A stretch of 64,000 nucleotides of DNA from positions 1 to 64,000 of the forward strand of contig NW_026946358.1 of NCBI RefSeq assembly GCF_035222275.1. The letters run 5' to 3'. Positions within the stretch are counted from its first letter, which is position 1, and every line of letters starts with the position of its first letter. This DNA comes from Podospora bellae-mahoneyi (Eukaryota; Ascomycota; Sordariomycetes; Sordariales; Podosporaceae). This document shows positions 33,101 to 43,969 of the stretch, piece by piece. The notes beneath the pieces were generated by a model. The model worked only from the letters and a program-made list of their open reading frames with translations. It ran no database searches and was not told the DNA's origin. A program made the translations under genes and the position numbers.

Positions 33101-36100
33101 CGTCGTTTTTATTCATGGTACTTCTAAATTGACTTCGGTGAATCCTGGAGTTTGGTCTGGTTTAATAGACGGAGAAGGTTCTTTTTCAATAATCTTAGTT
33201 AAAAATTCAACACGTAAATTAGGTTGACGTATTGAACCAAAATTTCAACTTGGTTTACATAAAAAGATTATGATGTATTATTACAGTTACAGCTTTTTTT
33301 TTAGGTGGTGCCGGTGGTATCTATTCAGCTCGGAATGGTGAGTTTGTTAACTACATAATTAGTTCTATTAAAGATTTAAATAAACTTGTTGTTCATTTAG
33401 AACATTATCCATTGTTAACTCAAAAATCCGTGGATTTCTTTTTCTTTAAACAAATAATAGATTTAATTAATAATAAAGCTCATTTTACTGTTGAAGGTTT
33501 AAATAAAATAGTAAATCTAAAAGCATCTATGAATTTAGGTTTATCCGATAAGTTAAAATTAGAGTTTCCTGGATATCAAGTCATGGAAAGACCTATTTTT
33601 AATTGTATCGAAGTAGCTGCAAATATAAGTCCTTCTTGGATTTCTGGTTTTGTTAGTGCTGAAGGGAACTTTGATGTTCGTACACCTAAAACAAATAGTA
33701 AAACGGGTTATAGAGTTCAGTTAAGATTTAGGATAACCCAGCATGTTAGGGATATCATATTAATGGAAAAATTAGTTCAATATTTAGGAGGAGGAAAAGT
33801 ATATAAATATACTAGATCTGGTGTTCATTTAAGTATAGTTGATTTCTCCTTAATCACTAATAGAATAATTCCTATATTTAAAGAAAATCCTTTAGTTGGT
33901 GTAAAATCTAAGGATTTTGAAAACTGATGTAAAATACATGAATTAATGGTTAATCGTTCACACTTAACTATTAAAGGTATGAACTTTATACAAGAAATTA
34001 AATTGGGTATGAATAGAGGTAGAAGTATTGAGACAGAGTAAGAAGGTAAGATTAATTAATTTCAAGATTACGTCACTTCATCTATATGAAGAATTTGCTT
34101 TAAGACCCTCGATGTAACCGGCGCCATTCAAAAAGTAAACTAGTATAAAATGAGACAAATTGTATGATAAATTTAACAAAAGCATAATCAAAGGTTTTTT
34201 AGTTATTTAAGCTTATTTACATTTATGATGATAATACTTGTAACAGCTAATAATTATTTATTAATGTTTGTAGGATGAGAAGGTGTAGGAGTTTGTTCAT
34301 ATCTATTAGTTAGTTTTTGATTTACTAGAATAGCAGCTAATCAAAGTTCTATATCTGCCTTCTTAGCTAATAGAGTAGGGGATTGTTTTTTAACAATTGG
34401 TATGTTTGCTATATTATGATCTTTAGGTAATAATCAAATTTTTAAATTGGTCCTCGCTATAATGAGGATAGTTAATAATTATACTAGCATTTCTTTTACA
34501 TGTAACTATATACACAAAAATTCTCATAGAAACTCTAGTTCAAGAATACATACATATAAATCACACTATTGCATTAACCGGGGTCAAACTAGACAGTATT
34601 CTAATCTTGGTCCTTATTTAGCTGGTTTAATTGAAGGGGATGGTCACATAGCAGTACAAGATCTAGACACAAAAAAGTAGTTCACAGACCAAAAATAATT
34701 ATTGCATTTAATAAACATGATAAACCTTTAGCTGAGAAATTGTACTAAATTAAATGTTGGTAAAGTGATTGATAGATCAGAGACTGGTCATGTATTATTA
34801 CAAATTTTAGCTAAAAATGAAGTTTTAAAAATAATAAATTTAATAAATGGTCACATGAGAACTCCTAAAATAGAAGCACTACATAGAGCTATTAATTGAA
34901 TAAATAAAAAAAAGATAATAGTTCTATAGCTTGCTTAGGGTTAGATACATCTCCTTTAAATAGTAACGCTTGATTGGCTGGATTCTCAGACGCGGACGGA
35001 TGCTTTAGTATAACTACGTATGATCGTAAAAAAATGGAGTATTTTTAAGAACTAGTGTTCAAACTTATTTTCGTATAGAAGTAAAACAAGATTATTCTAG
35101 AGAAGTTGCACTAGAACAAGGGGGATCTAGCTTTTTCCCTATTATGAGTGAAATATCGCATTTTTTAACTGTAAACCTTTATACTAGAACTAGAAAAACT
35201 AAAGATAAAGTCTTTTATGCTTTCGCTGTTGTAGCTCATAATTCTAGAAGCCATGAAATATTACATGAATATTTCTCTAAATTTCCTTTGTATTCCTCTA
35301 AATTCTTAGCTTATAAAGATTGATGTCTTGTTCAAACACTACATAAAGGATCTTTAACCAAAGAGAATCTAGAAAAGATAAAAGAAATAAAAAGCCAGTT
35401 CAATAGTAAAAGAACAGTATTTGATTTTTCACATTTAAATAATTTTTAATAAATTGCCGTGGGAGGTAGTAATATCTCTCTTATTATATAACTATATGCA
35501 GGAAACCCCTAAAGTCTTTTTATAGATTTTTTGGAAACTTTGTTATAAAGCGTACAAGAAACTTAATTATTAAAAAGAATAGATTTTTTTCAAGCGCAAG
35601 CTCTAATTATACTAAATATTTTTATTTTTTATTTTATCCTTTACATATATTAGATATGTAATAGTTGAGGGTTGGAGGTGGGAAAGAATAAAATATAGAT
35701 ATATTGAATGTTTAGATTGTATTTATTTAGCTTTATATAAACTTATTGTTTATGTAATGTCAAACATTAAGTGCCTGCTTCGCGAGAAAAAATGAAAATG
35801 GACAATCTGCAGGAAACTGGATAATTAAGTATATTTATTTAGGATCCTCAGAGACTACACGTTATACTCCTTTTATAACACCTATAAGTAGAGTGCGGGT
35901 GCTATTTATGTATAAGTATAAATTATATTAACTTATATAACAAAGGATGAAGAGATAGTCCAATTTATAATTGAAAGGTTATAATAAAATTTGAATTTAG
36001 ATTATAGTACAGTATTTTCATTAGCCCCTTATATTAACAGTAAAGTAGTTCTTATTATAGGTATATGTTTATTAATTGGTGCTATGGCTAAAAGTGTGCG

Positions 36101-39100
36101 CTGATGAGCTTTATTTTGAAATGGAGATATAATCTCTAAACATTGGTCAAATATGTTTCTGACTACGAAATTAGGTGGCGGGGAAATCCCAAAGTTGAAC
36201 ATAGCATTTTCGCATAATGAAGAGATTAGATCCAATCATGGGGATCGATTAGCTCTTCTAGTCAAGTTTTCTATGATTAAGACTATACTGTTTGAAGTTC
36301 ATCTACCAGTTGTCTCAAGCCATGGACTTCAGCGTGCCTGAGATAGGCTGAATGCGGCAAACCTTTTTCTTGAACTTTTGGATAGGGTTATGGCCTGTCC
36401 GCAAACGAATTGCATAAACAATTTCAAGGTAGAGAGTGAACAATCTAAGGAAAACAAAATTCAAAATATATGAAGATCAGGATTACCTAAGACTAGAAAT
36501 AGTTATGGTAACAGAAGAGTAGTATTACCCTTTGTATATTATAACAATATATATTGTCCTTTAAAAAAGGGGATAAGGGGAAGAACTCTAGATTTTAATT
36601 TTAGATTGCTATCCACTAGTGCTGGGAGCCCAGTACAGATAAAATCTAACACTAATGATAAGCTTCTAAAGCTAGCTAAGCATTGTAAAAAGAATTTTAA
36701 TGGTCAAATCCAAATGGACAAATTATACCGATTAATGTATGATTCAGCACTGTATGAATTGGCATATAAAAAGCTAGGCGCTAGCTCTGGGCGCAAACTC
36801 GGCGCAAGCTCTGGAGGGAATATAAATCAGGCGGGTATTAATATTAAACCCCTTGACCATAACCACTACCCTTTAGTAGGATCCGCAGAGATGTTATCTG
36901 AAGTAATTGAAGGAATTATTGCTGAGTTGAAAGATAGTAGGTTTAGATTTGAAGGAAAAAAGGTAAAAACCCTAGTAAGTAGACCTCTTACTACTTTTAG
37001 AAATAAACTGGTACAAGAGGTAATGAGAATGATTTTAGAAGTTATATTCGAACCAACTTTCTCTGAACACAACCATGGGTTTAGGCCAGGAAGGGGGTGT
37101 CATTCGGCTTTGAAAGAAATTAAGGCGCAAGCTATAAATTTTGGAGTATCAACCTGATATTTTGAAGGAGATATTTCTAAATACTTAGTTACTTGTGCTG
37201 ACGAAGTTATGCATGCAAGCTCCTCTTTTGTTACTTCGAGACGTGGCGGTGACGGTGGCGGCAAAGCCGCAGCAGCAGCCGCGCTCGTAAGTTCTCAAAT
37301 AGAAAGAGTCTTAATGAATATAATTGAAAATAAAATTAAAGACCGTAGGTTTACAGATTTAATATGAAAAGCTTTAAAAGCTGGATATTTTGAATTTAAA
37401 ATATTCAAAGATTCAAATACAGGTACTACTCAAGGTGATATACTTAGCCCTATTTTAAGTAACATTTATTTAAATGAATTAGATAGATTTATTAGTAAGT
37501 TAAAATTAGAGTACGATAAAGGAATTAAACCTAAAGTAAATCCTTATTATAACAAACTTTGTAATATGAAGAATAAAACTCTTGATGTACAAACTAGGAT
37601 CCGTATCCATAAGTTACACTTGAAGACTCCTTATTATAAAACACTAGATCCTAGTTTCAAGAAATTAGTATATGTAAGATATGCTAATGTTTGGGTTATA
37701 GGTGTTAGAGGATCCAAAGAGGATTGTAACATTCTATTAGAAAAAATAGAAATATTTTTTAAAGATAAATTAAATATTGGGGGCGCAAGCTCTCGCGCAA
37801 GCTCGAGTTTTGAGCTTGTGCCTAAAACCCTATCTAGTATAACTAATGCTAAAAAGGTCTTATTCTTGGATACGGTAATATTCAGTAGCTGACACAGAAA
37901 ACATCAATCTTTGACTTCCAGTTCATCTGGGTTCATGCTAAGAAATGGTAGAGAAATTAGACTTGAAGCACCTAAACAAATAATACTACAAAAACTAAAT
38001 GAAGCCGGTTTTATAACTAATGGGAAACCATCTCCTAAATTACTATGACAACATTATAATAAGGACACAATAATAACATTATATAATTCTGTATATAGGT
38101 ATATTAATTATTATAGTTTTGCTGAAAATATTTCCAAAATTTCTTCATGACTTCACTTTATATTAAAAACTTCTTGTGTGAAATTATTGGCATCCAAATT
38201 TAAATTAGGAACTATATGTAAAACTTATTTTAAATTTGGAAAAGATTTAAAAGGAGATAATAAAATCGGTTTTGTGGATGCGATGGCTTATGGAATAAAT
38301 ATTTGAGACTTTAAGATATCAACTAAAGGTATAATTCAAATCCTATATGCTGGAACAAAAACCTCTAGAGGCGGAGCCGCGAAGCCGCTAAGGAGCAAAG
38401 CCGCGAAGCCACAAAGCCGCCGCACTAAAATTTAATAAAATTAATGGATTAATGGTTAAAATAGTGCTTTCGAGGAGGCTACGTATACGAAGTATGCTTT
38501 ATATATAGCGCTATATATAGCGCAAGCTCCTCCTCGACATACTTTGTCAGTATGTATGTATGTCAGCACTAATATTATTATAACCAGACAGTAATACCAC
38601 TATATATATAATGCAAACGCTTAGTATATTAAAATTGGAGAGCCGTATGATGGGAAACTATCACGTACGGTTCGGGAAAAGGTATATATACTGATAAGAG
38701 GTATACGTATCTAGTTCATTCTCAAGTAGGTTTACATGTATGATTACCTATGGCGATGGAAGGTCCTACTCCTGTGTCAGCATTAATACATGCAGCTACT
38801 ATGGTAACTGCAGGTGTATATTTACTAATGCGTAGTTCACCATTAATTGAATATAATAGTACAGTTTTATTATTATGTTTATGATTAGGTGCGATAACTA
38901 CTGTATTTAGTTCTCTTATAGGTCTGTTCCAACAAGATATAAAAAAAGTTATAGCTTATTCCACAATGAGTCAATTGGGAATGATGGTTATAGCTATAGG
39001 TTTATCATCTTACAATGTAGCTTTATTCCACTTAATAAATCATGCATTTTATAAAGCGCTATTGTTTTTAGGAGCAGGTAGTGTTATACACGCTGTAGCT

Positions 39101-39997
39101 GATAACCAAGATTTTAGAAAGTATGGTGGATTAATAAATTTTCTACCTTTAACATACTCTGTTATGTTAATAGCGAGTTTAAGTTTAGTTTTCCCTTTCA
39201 TGACAGGTTTTTATAGTAAAGATTTTATTTTAGAATCTGCTTATGGACAATTTAGTTTTTCAGGTGTAGCTGTATATATAATAGCTACTATAGGTGCAAT
39301 ATTTACAACGCTATATTCTGTTAAAGTTTTATACTTAACTTTTATTTCTACACCTAGCGCACCTTTACATACTTATAAAGGTGCTCATGAAGGTGATTTA
39401 TTCCTTACTTTACCCTTAATAATTTTAGCTATATTTTCTATATTTTTCGGATTTTTTACTAAAGATATATTCATTGGCCTTGGTTCTAGCTTCTTTGCTG
39501 ATAATAGTTTATTTATTCACCCAACTCATGAAATCACTATCGATACTGAATTTGGAGTTCCTGTATTTTGAAAATTACTTCCTTTTGTATTTACAGTTTC
39601 ATTTAGTATTGTAAGTTTAGTGTTATCTGAGTATTTACCAGAATTAGTAATAAAATTTAAATTAAGTAGATTAGGTTATAATATTTTTGGTTTCTTCAAT
39701 CAACGTTTTTTGATTGAATTATTTTATAATAAATATATTACAAATTTAATTTTAGATTTAGGGGGACAAATGACTAAGATATTAGATAAAGGTAGTATAG
39801 AACTATTTGGGCCTTTTGGCTTAGAAAAAGGGTTAGTTAATTTTAGTAAAAATATATCATCTCTAAGTACAAGTCATGTAACGACTTATGCATTATATAT
39901 CTTAGTAGCTTTTATTTTATATTTACTTTATAATTATTTATCTTTTAATTTTTTACCATTTCTTATAGCTGGACTCACTATACTAACAACGATATAA
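30121..39997 (+). CDS. nad5: NADH dehydrogenase subunit 5, 5 exons
   Basis: A large antiporter-like proton-pumping subunit of complex I. Exons: 30121-30368, 32653-32728, 34183-34428, 35994-36095, 38720-39997; joined length 1950 nt, 649 residues. Landmarks are [92 protein letters not shown] and [12 protein letters not shown]. Its ATG shares a base with the nad4L stop. Confidence 0.95.
30369..32652 (+). mobile_element. nad5 intron 1, group I
   Basis: Lies within DSLTV|SMLIP; exon ends T, intron ends G. The core is at about 32404-32500 (AGACCGTCGG, CGCTACAGACTGGTTCACCGG), the same subfamily as cox1 intron 8. Confidence 0.86.
30650..31946 (+). pseudogene. LAGLIDADG endonuclease, several frameshifts
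   Basis: Motif 1 ([14 protein letters not shown]) is near 30690 and motif 2 ([14 protein letters not shown]) near 31152, in different frames with breaks between 30860 and 31090. After 31715 another frame change leads to a helix-turn-helix-like tail ([20 protein letters not shown]) ending at 31946. Confidence 0.8.
32729..34182 (+). mobile_element. nad5 intron 2, group I
   Basis: Lies within [13 protein letters not shown]. The core precedes the ORF (32760-33010; GTAAAAGAGCAACGAGT), as in cox1 intron 6. Confidence 0.86.
33135..34041 (+). pseudogene. LAGLIDADG endonuclease, frameshifted
   Basis: Motif 1 is [14 protein letters not shown] and motif 2 [14 protein letters not shown]. The frame changes within the A- and T-runs at 33265-33305. 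The second half is open to 34041. Confidence 0.82.
34429..35449 (+). pseudogene. LAGLIDADG endonuclease, several frameshifts
   Basis: Motif 1 is [14 protein letters not shown] and motif 2 [14 protein letters not shown]. Frame breaks fall near 34675, 34745, 34910 and 35040. The ends (GPYLAGL, FDFSHL) match the intact cox1 intron 3 ORF, so this is a decayed paralog. Confidence 0.82.
34429..35993 (+). mobile_element. nad5 intron 3, group I
   Basis: Lies within [13 protein letters not shown]; exon ends GGT, intron ends G. 3' core blocks ACAATCTGCAGGAAACT and TCAGAGACTACACG are at 35800-35870. Confidence 0.86.
36096..38719 (+). mobile_element. nad5 intron 4, group II with ORF
   Basis: Begins GTGCG and ends AT, joining MAKS to SQVGLHVW. 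Domain V is at about 38637-38680 (GAGCCGTATGATG...CACGTACGGTTCGGG). Confidence 0.9.
36153..38435 (+). CDS. Group II intron maturase with inactive RT site
   Basis: The frame is open from nad5 exon 4; ATG at 36153 gives 760 residues. RT-like blocks are present ([33 protein letters not shown]), but the catalytic box reads [11 protein letters not shown], so both metal-binding Asp of YADD are gone. There is no C-terminal HNH Cys/His module. The ORF has absorbed GC mini-repeats in frame (about 36775-36810, 37240-37280, 37785-37815, 38370-38430), seen as Ala/Ser/Gly or Arg/Lys-rich peptides. It may persist only to help this intron splice. Confidence 0.9.
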
Positions 39998-40308
39998 TGT
40001 TCTTATTTTTTTTTTTTTTTATGTATTTTTTAGGCCTAAACTCTATTTTTAGAGTAAGTGACACAAGCTCTAAAAGTATTAGAGGGCGCGAGCTCGAAAT
40101 AATATTATACGATAAGAGTCCAGCTAGACCTTACCTATTTGTTAGTAGTTCATCTTTACAGTCTAGTATTATTCCTAAAATTTACCTTCCTAAATTTTTT
40201 AGAATTTTTGTTAAAAGGTTAATATTTATGTTACTAATTCTACCTTTAATTATAATATCCAAAGCTATATATTTTTGTTGACGCACAGATACATGAACTC
40301 ATATATAA
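39997..40308 (+). CDS. Small hydrophobic ORF overlapping the nad5 stop
   Basis: The ATG uses the last base of the nad5 TAA and the frame is open for 103 residues with UGA as Trp. A Phe-rich N-terminus comes from a T-run, and a hydrophobic segment near residues 76-92 (LIFMLLILPLIIISKAIYF) could span a membrane. It contains a GC mini-repeat in frame near 40083. It may be chance or the 5' part of the next ORF. Confidence 0.3.
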
Positions 40309-40684
40309 TTTATTCAACAATTTACAAGCTCAATACCTTCTTCTGATGCACAGCAGCCTAAAAATCCTGAACGGGGGTGAAGCTTCTTCTGCTTGGCAAC
40401 CTAAAAAGCTTGGAGGTAGCGCCCCCCATAAAGGAGTTATAACTCAGTCAGATTTTGAATGAGAATCTGAATCAGAAGCTGACTATAAATCAGATTCTGA
40501 CCATGATGAGTCAGAAGTAAGTAAATTTATTTACAGTCCTACGTTTAAGGAACGTGTTAATAAAGCCACTAAGGAAGAGCTAGTTGAAGCTCTAAATGTA
40601 ATAGAGTTTTCAATAAAATCTTATGAAAATCATAAAGAAGTACCTGCATATAAAGAACAAATTAGTAAACTGATTGAAAAATAA
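40256..40684 (+). CDS. Acidic ORF of unknown function downstream of nad5
   Basis: Open for about 142 codons with one UGA as Trp; the first ATG is at 40346 (112 residues). The central part is a Ser/Asp/Glu run (FEWESESEADYKSDSDHDE), followed by a charged, coiled-coil-like segment (KATKEELVEALNVIEFSIKS). After the TAA at 40682 the same frame stays open to 40771 with similar character (ALENIEQVKFLEEENSK), suggesting a longer ancestor with one stop. I do not recognise the family. It differs from homing endonucleases in composition. Confidence 0.45.
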
Positions 40685-40771
40685 AATATATGTAAATCAG
40701 CTTTAGAAAATATTGAGCAGGTTAAATTTTTAGAAGAAGAAAATAGTAAAGGTAAAGGTAAGGATAATTAA

Positions 40772-41345
40772 ATTTAATGCGTATGTACATACGTACGGCG
40801 CCGTCGTACTACGAACCATAGCTATTTAAGTAATGATTTTTTAGTAAGTGAATCAAGCAAGCATACTTCGTACACCAGGACTTGCCTGGCTAAGCCAGGC
40901 AAGTCCAATAAGCCCGGCAAGCTGTATATAATATATAATAATAAAGGGTAAATCTTATTGCTATATAATCATTTTATGATTATATAACAAAGTGATTATT
41001 ATTATAAAAAAAATGTAGAGGATAAGGATTTAATTTATACACGAACTCTTAATATAAAGTCAGTACGTCTATTACCACTAAAGTGCAGGCTGTTATATTT
41101 ATACTAAGATGTCTGTTTAGAATCCAAATCTTATGTAGATTTGCTGCTTGCGCCGGGCTGGCTGGCTGGTGGCTACGCCGCATCAGCAGCAGAAGTAGGC
41201 GCGACCAGGCTACGCGTGTACGACGGCGCATGTCTGTATGCTTGCTGTTATTTTTTTTTAGATTCTATATAACATGTATAATGATATAATATAATATTAT
41301 ATAATAATATTTCAATATAGAATAAATTGTATTTTATTATTTTTT
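40772..41345. other. Spacer before cox2
   Basis: No gene seen. It holds GC clusters at 40790-40920 and 41140-41240, a perfect 13-bp hairpin at 40878-40906, and an AT-rich run of about 100 nt before the cox2 start. Confidence 0.6.
40878..40906. repeat. Perfect 13-bp hairpin
   Basis: GGACTTGCCTGGC, a TAA loop, then the exact reverse complement. It lies in the cox2 leader spacer and could be an RNA-processing signal or a GC-cluster insertion. Confidence 0.75.
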
Positions 41346-43373
41346 ATGTTTTTTTTAATTAATAAATTAGTTATGAATTTTGATGCTCCCAGTCCTTGAG
41401 GTATATATTTTCAAGATAGTGCTACTCCTCAGATGGAAGGGTTAAATGAATTACACGATAATATAATGTATTATTTAGTAGTTATATTATTTGCTGTAGG
41501 ATGAATTTTATTATCTATAGTTATAAACTATGTTAGTACAAAATCACCAATATCACATAAATATTTAAATCACGGTAGAGATGTGCCTATTCAAAAGTGT
41601 TTTAAGTTTAAAGGTAACTTGCGTTTGGTAAATAATAACAATAAATATATACGTTCTTATAGTACAACATCTTCTTCAGGTCCTAAGACCAAGTCGCTAG
41701 GCCTGTCCCAAAAGAACCATAATAGTATAAAATTGTATCAAGATCCTTATTCAATGAGAAAATTAATTATAAAAGATAACAAAAATAAATCTGGTATCTA
41801 TAAATGGACCAATAAATTAACTAATGATATACATATTGGACAATCAGTTGATTTATCTAAAAGATTTATAAGATACTTTAATATGAGTTATTTGAAAAAT
41901 AAAGAAGCTCTTATAATAAGTAGAGCTTTGATTAAATACGGGTATTCCAACTTCCAGCTTGAAGTATTAGAATATTGTGATATAGCTGATTTAACAGAAA
42001 GAGAACAATACTATCTTGATAAGTTAAATCCTAAATACAATATTTTAAAAATAGCAGGTAGTTCTTTAGGACATAAACTAACAGAAGAAACTAAAGCTAA
42101 AATTAGTAAATCTTTAAAAGGAATATATGTAGGAGAAAAATCTGCTTTATATGGTCGCACTCATTCTGAAGAAACTAAAGCACTCATGGCTCTAAATAAG
42201 TTAGGGGCAAATAATTCATTATTTGGGGCGCAAGCTCCCCATTCTGAAAAAACTAAAGAGTTAATGAGACAAAAAGCTTTAGGTAGAAAACATTCTGAAG
42301 AAACTCTATTAAAGATGAGTGCTAGCAGAGGTTATCTTGTTAACATATATGAAAAATCTGATTCAAAAGGGTTTCAATTAATAGGTAGTTTTGTTTCAAT
42401 AAGAAGAGCTGCCAAATTTTTAGGAATTAGTAGTAATACTATAAGACTCTATATAAATTCTGGTAAAATATTTAAAGATAGATATAAATTTACTAGCTAA
42501 CGAAGTACACGCAGGAATAAATACCAAATAAATTTAAAAAAACTATGAATAAAATTCCACTATATGCTGGAAACTCCTAAAGCCTTCAGGTACTATAAAG
42601 ATAATAGATATATACTTTATCAGTGATAACCCTAAAGGATGTACAATGGATTATCAGCAGGAAACCAAGACCTTGGTCTTCTGCCGCCACCTGTGGTGGC
42701 AGGACACTGAGGGTGGGGGGGGAGCGCTGCGCCGCCCTCCGTACTAAATACTTTGGATCCTCAGAGACTACACGTGGAAATCAAACGTCGACGACGTCGA
42801 CTTATAAGATAAGATATAGTCCAGTTAAGTATGAAAGTACTTATGTTGTAGACATTAATCGAATTAATATGAACTATTACTCCAGCAGTAATATTAATAT
42901 TAATTGCTTTTCCTTCTTTTAAATTATTATATTTAATGGATGAAGTTAGTGATCCTTCAATGTCAGTTTTAGCAGAGGGTCACCAATGATATTGAAGTTA
43001 CCAATATCCTGATTTTTTAGATTCTAATGATCAATTCATAGAATTTGATTCATATATAGTACCAGAATCTGATTTAGATGAAGGAGGATTAAGAATGTTA
43101 GAAGTGGATAATAGAGTTGTTCTTCCTGAATTAACACATGTTAGATTTATTATAACAGCAGGTGATGTTATACATTCTTTTGCTGCTCCTGCTTTAGGTA
43201 TAAAATGTGATGCATACCCTGGAAGATTAAATCAAGTATCTGTTTTTATTAATAGAGAAGGAGTATTCTACGGTCAATGTTCAGAAATATGTGGAATATT
43301 ACACAGCTCTATGCCTATAGTAATAGAATCGGTATCTTTAGAAAAATTCCTTATTTGATTAAAAGAACAATAG
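41346..43373 (+). CDS. cox2: Cytochrome c oxidase subunit 2, 2 exons
   Basis: The CuA-bearing subunit of complex IV that receives electrons from cytochrome c. Exons 41346-41576 and 42852-43373 give 250 residues. It shows [20 protein letters not shown], two N-terminal membrane helices, GHQWYWSYQYPDF and the CuA ligand loop [19 protein letters not shown] at 41346 is used; ATG at 41373 is a possible alternative. Confidence 0.95.
41577..42500 (+). CDS. GIY-YIG homing endonuclease, intact
   Basis: In frame with cox2 exon 1 and open to 42500. The module is [20 protein letters not shown] (an HIG variant of YIG), then LEVLEYCD, repeated NUMOD3-type motifs ([27 protein letters not shown]) and a C-terminal helix-turn-helix-like segment ([20 protein letters not shown]). 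A GC mini-repeat at about 42227 adds GAQAP in frame between two NUMOD3 repeats. Confidence 0.92.
   Translation, partial: RDVPIQKCFKFKGNLRLVNNNNKYIRSYSTTSSSGPKTKSLGLSQKNHNSIKLYQDPYSMRKLIIKDNKNKSGIYKWTNKLTNDIHIGQSVDLSKRFIRYFNMSYLKNKEALIISRALIKYGYSNFQLEVLEYCDIADLTEREQYYLDKLNPKYNILKIAGSSLGHKLTEETKAKISKSLKGIYVGEKSALYGRTHSEETKALMALNKLGANNSLFGAQAPHSEKTKELMRQKALGRKHSEETLLKMSASRGYLVNIYEKSDSKGFQLIGSFVSIRRAAKFLGISSNTIRLYINSGKIFKDRYKFTS
41577..42851 (+). mobile_element. cox2 intron, group I
   Basis: Lies within KYLNHG|TLIELIW; exon ends GGT, intron ends G. The core follows the ORF (42555-42830; TTATCAGCAGGAAACC, TCAGAGACTACACG, AAGATATAGTCC). Confidence 0.9.
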
Positions 43374-43969
43374 GAGGGACAGGTTGTTAGACTAAAATGT
43401 CTGTTTTGTATTTATATTACGACGACGAAGAAGTCGTCGTATTGGCGGTGACAAAGTCGCCGCAAGAAGTCATACAACAAGGTCGTACGAATTACGAATA
43501 CTTTTTTTTGAAGAATAGCGGCTCGCGAGAGCGGGATACGGCGCTATATATAAAGCTCGTCTTTATATTAAGATTTTATATTTGTTTGGGGCGCGACGAC
43601 GAAGTATATATGCATACTTCGTAGGCGCAGGCTCATAATTAATGCGAAGCGCGAAACACAAAACGCAAAACACTAAAACTAAATATATAATGCGTATGGT
43701 AGCCATACGTATTGTTTATTTAATCCTTTTAAACATATTTTATAAGAAAAGGGGAGAAGCCTTAAAATTAGTTTACTACTTTTAAACAGGTTAATCCTTA
43801 AAGTTAAAGCCCCTTTATAGATAAAGATTAATTTATTCTTACAATAATATCTTACTTAATTAAAAAATTAATTAGGATTTTTTTATTTTTATAAAGTTCA
43901 AGGGGCTAACCTTGAAGGTAATTTTTTTTTTATAGTAGGGTAGTATATTTTAATTTGATTTTTATTCAA
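43374..43969. other. cox2-nad4 spacer
   Basis: No gene seen. The first 300 nt are GC clusters with CGACGA-type palindromes (43418-43640). Then comes a diverged repeat (43715-43814) and an AT-rich leader before nad4. Confidence 0.6.
43715..43814 (+). repeat. Diverged repeat, copy B (partner at 1031-1172)
   Basis: Shares TTTATTTAATCCTTTTAAA, AAGAAAAGG.GAGAAGCCTTA and AAAGTTAAAG blocks with copy A in the same order. AAGGGG at its 5' part can pair with CCCCTT at its end, so it may fold as one structure. Confidence 0.4.
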
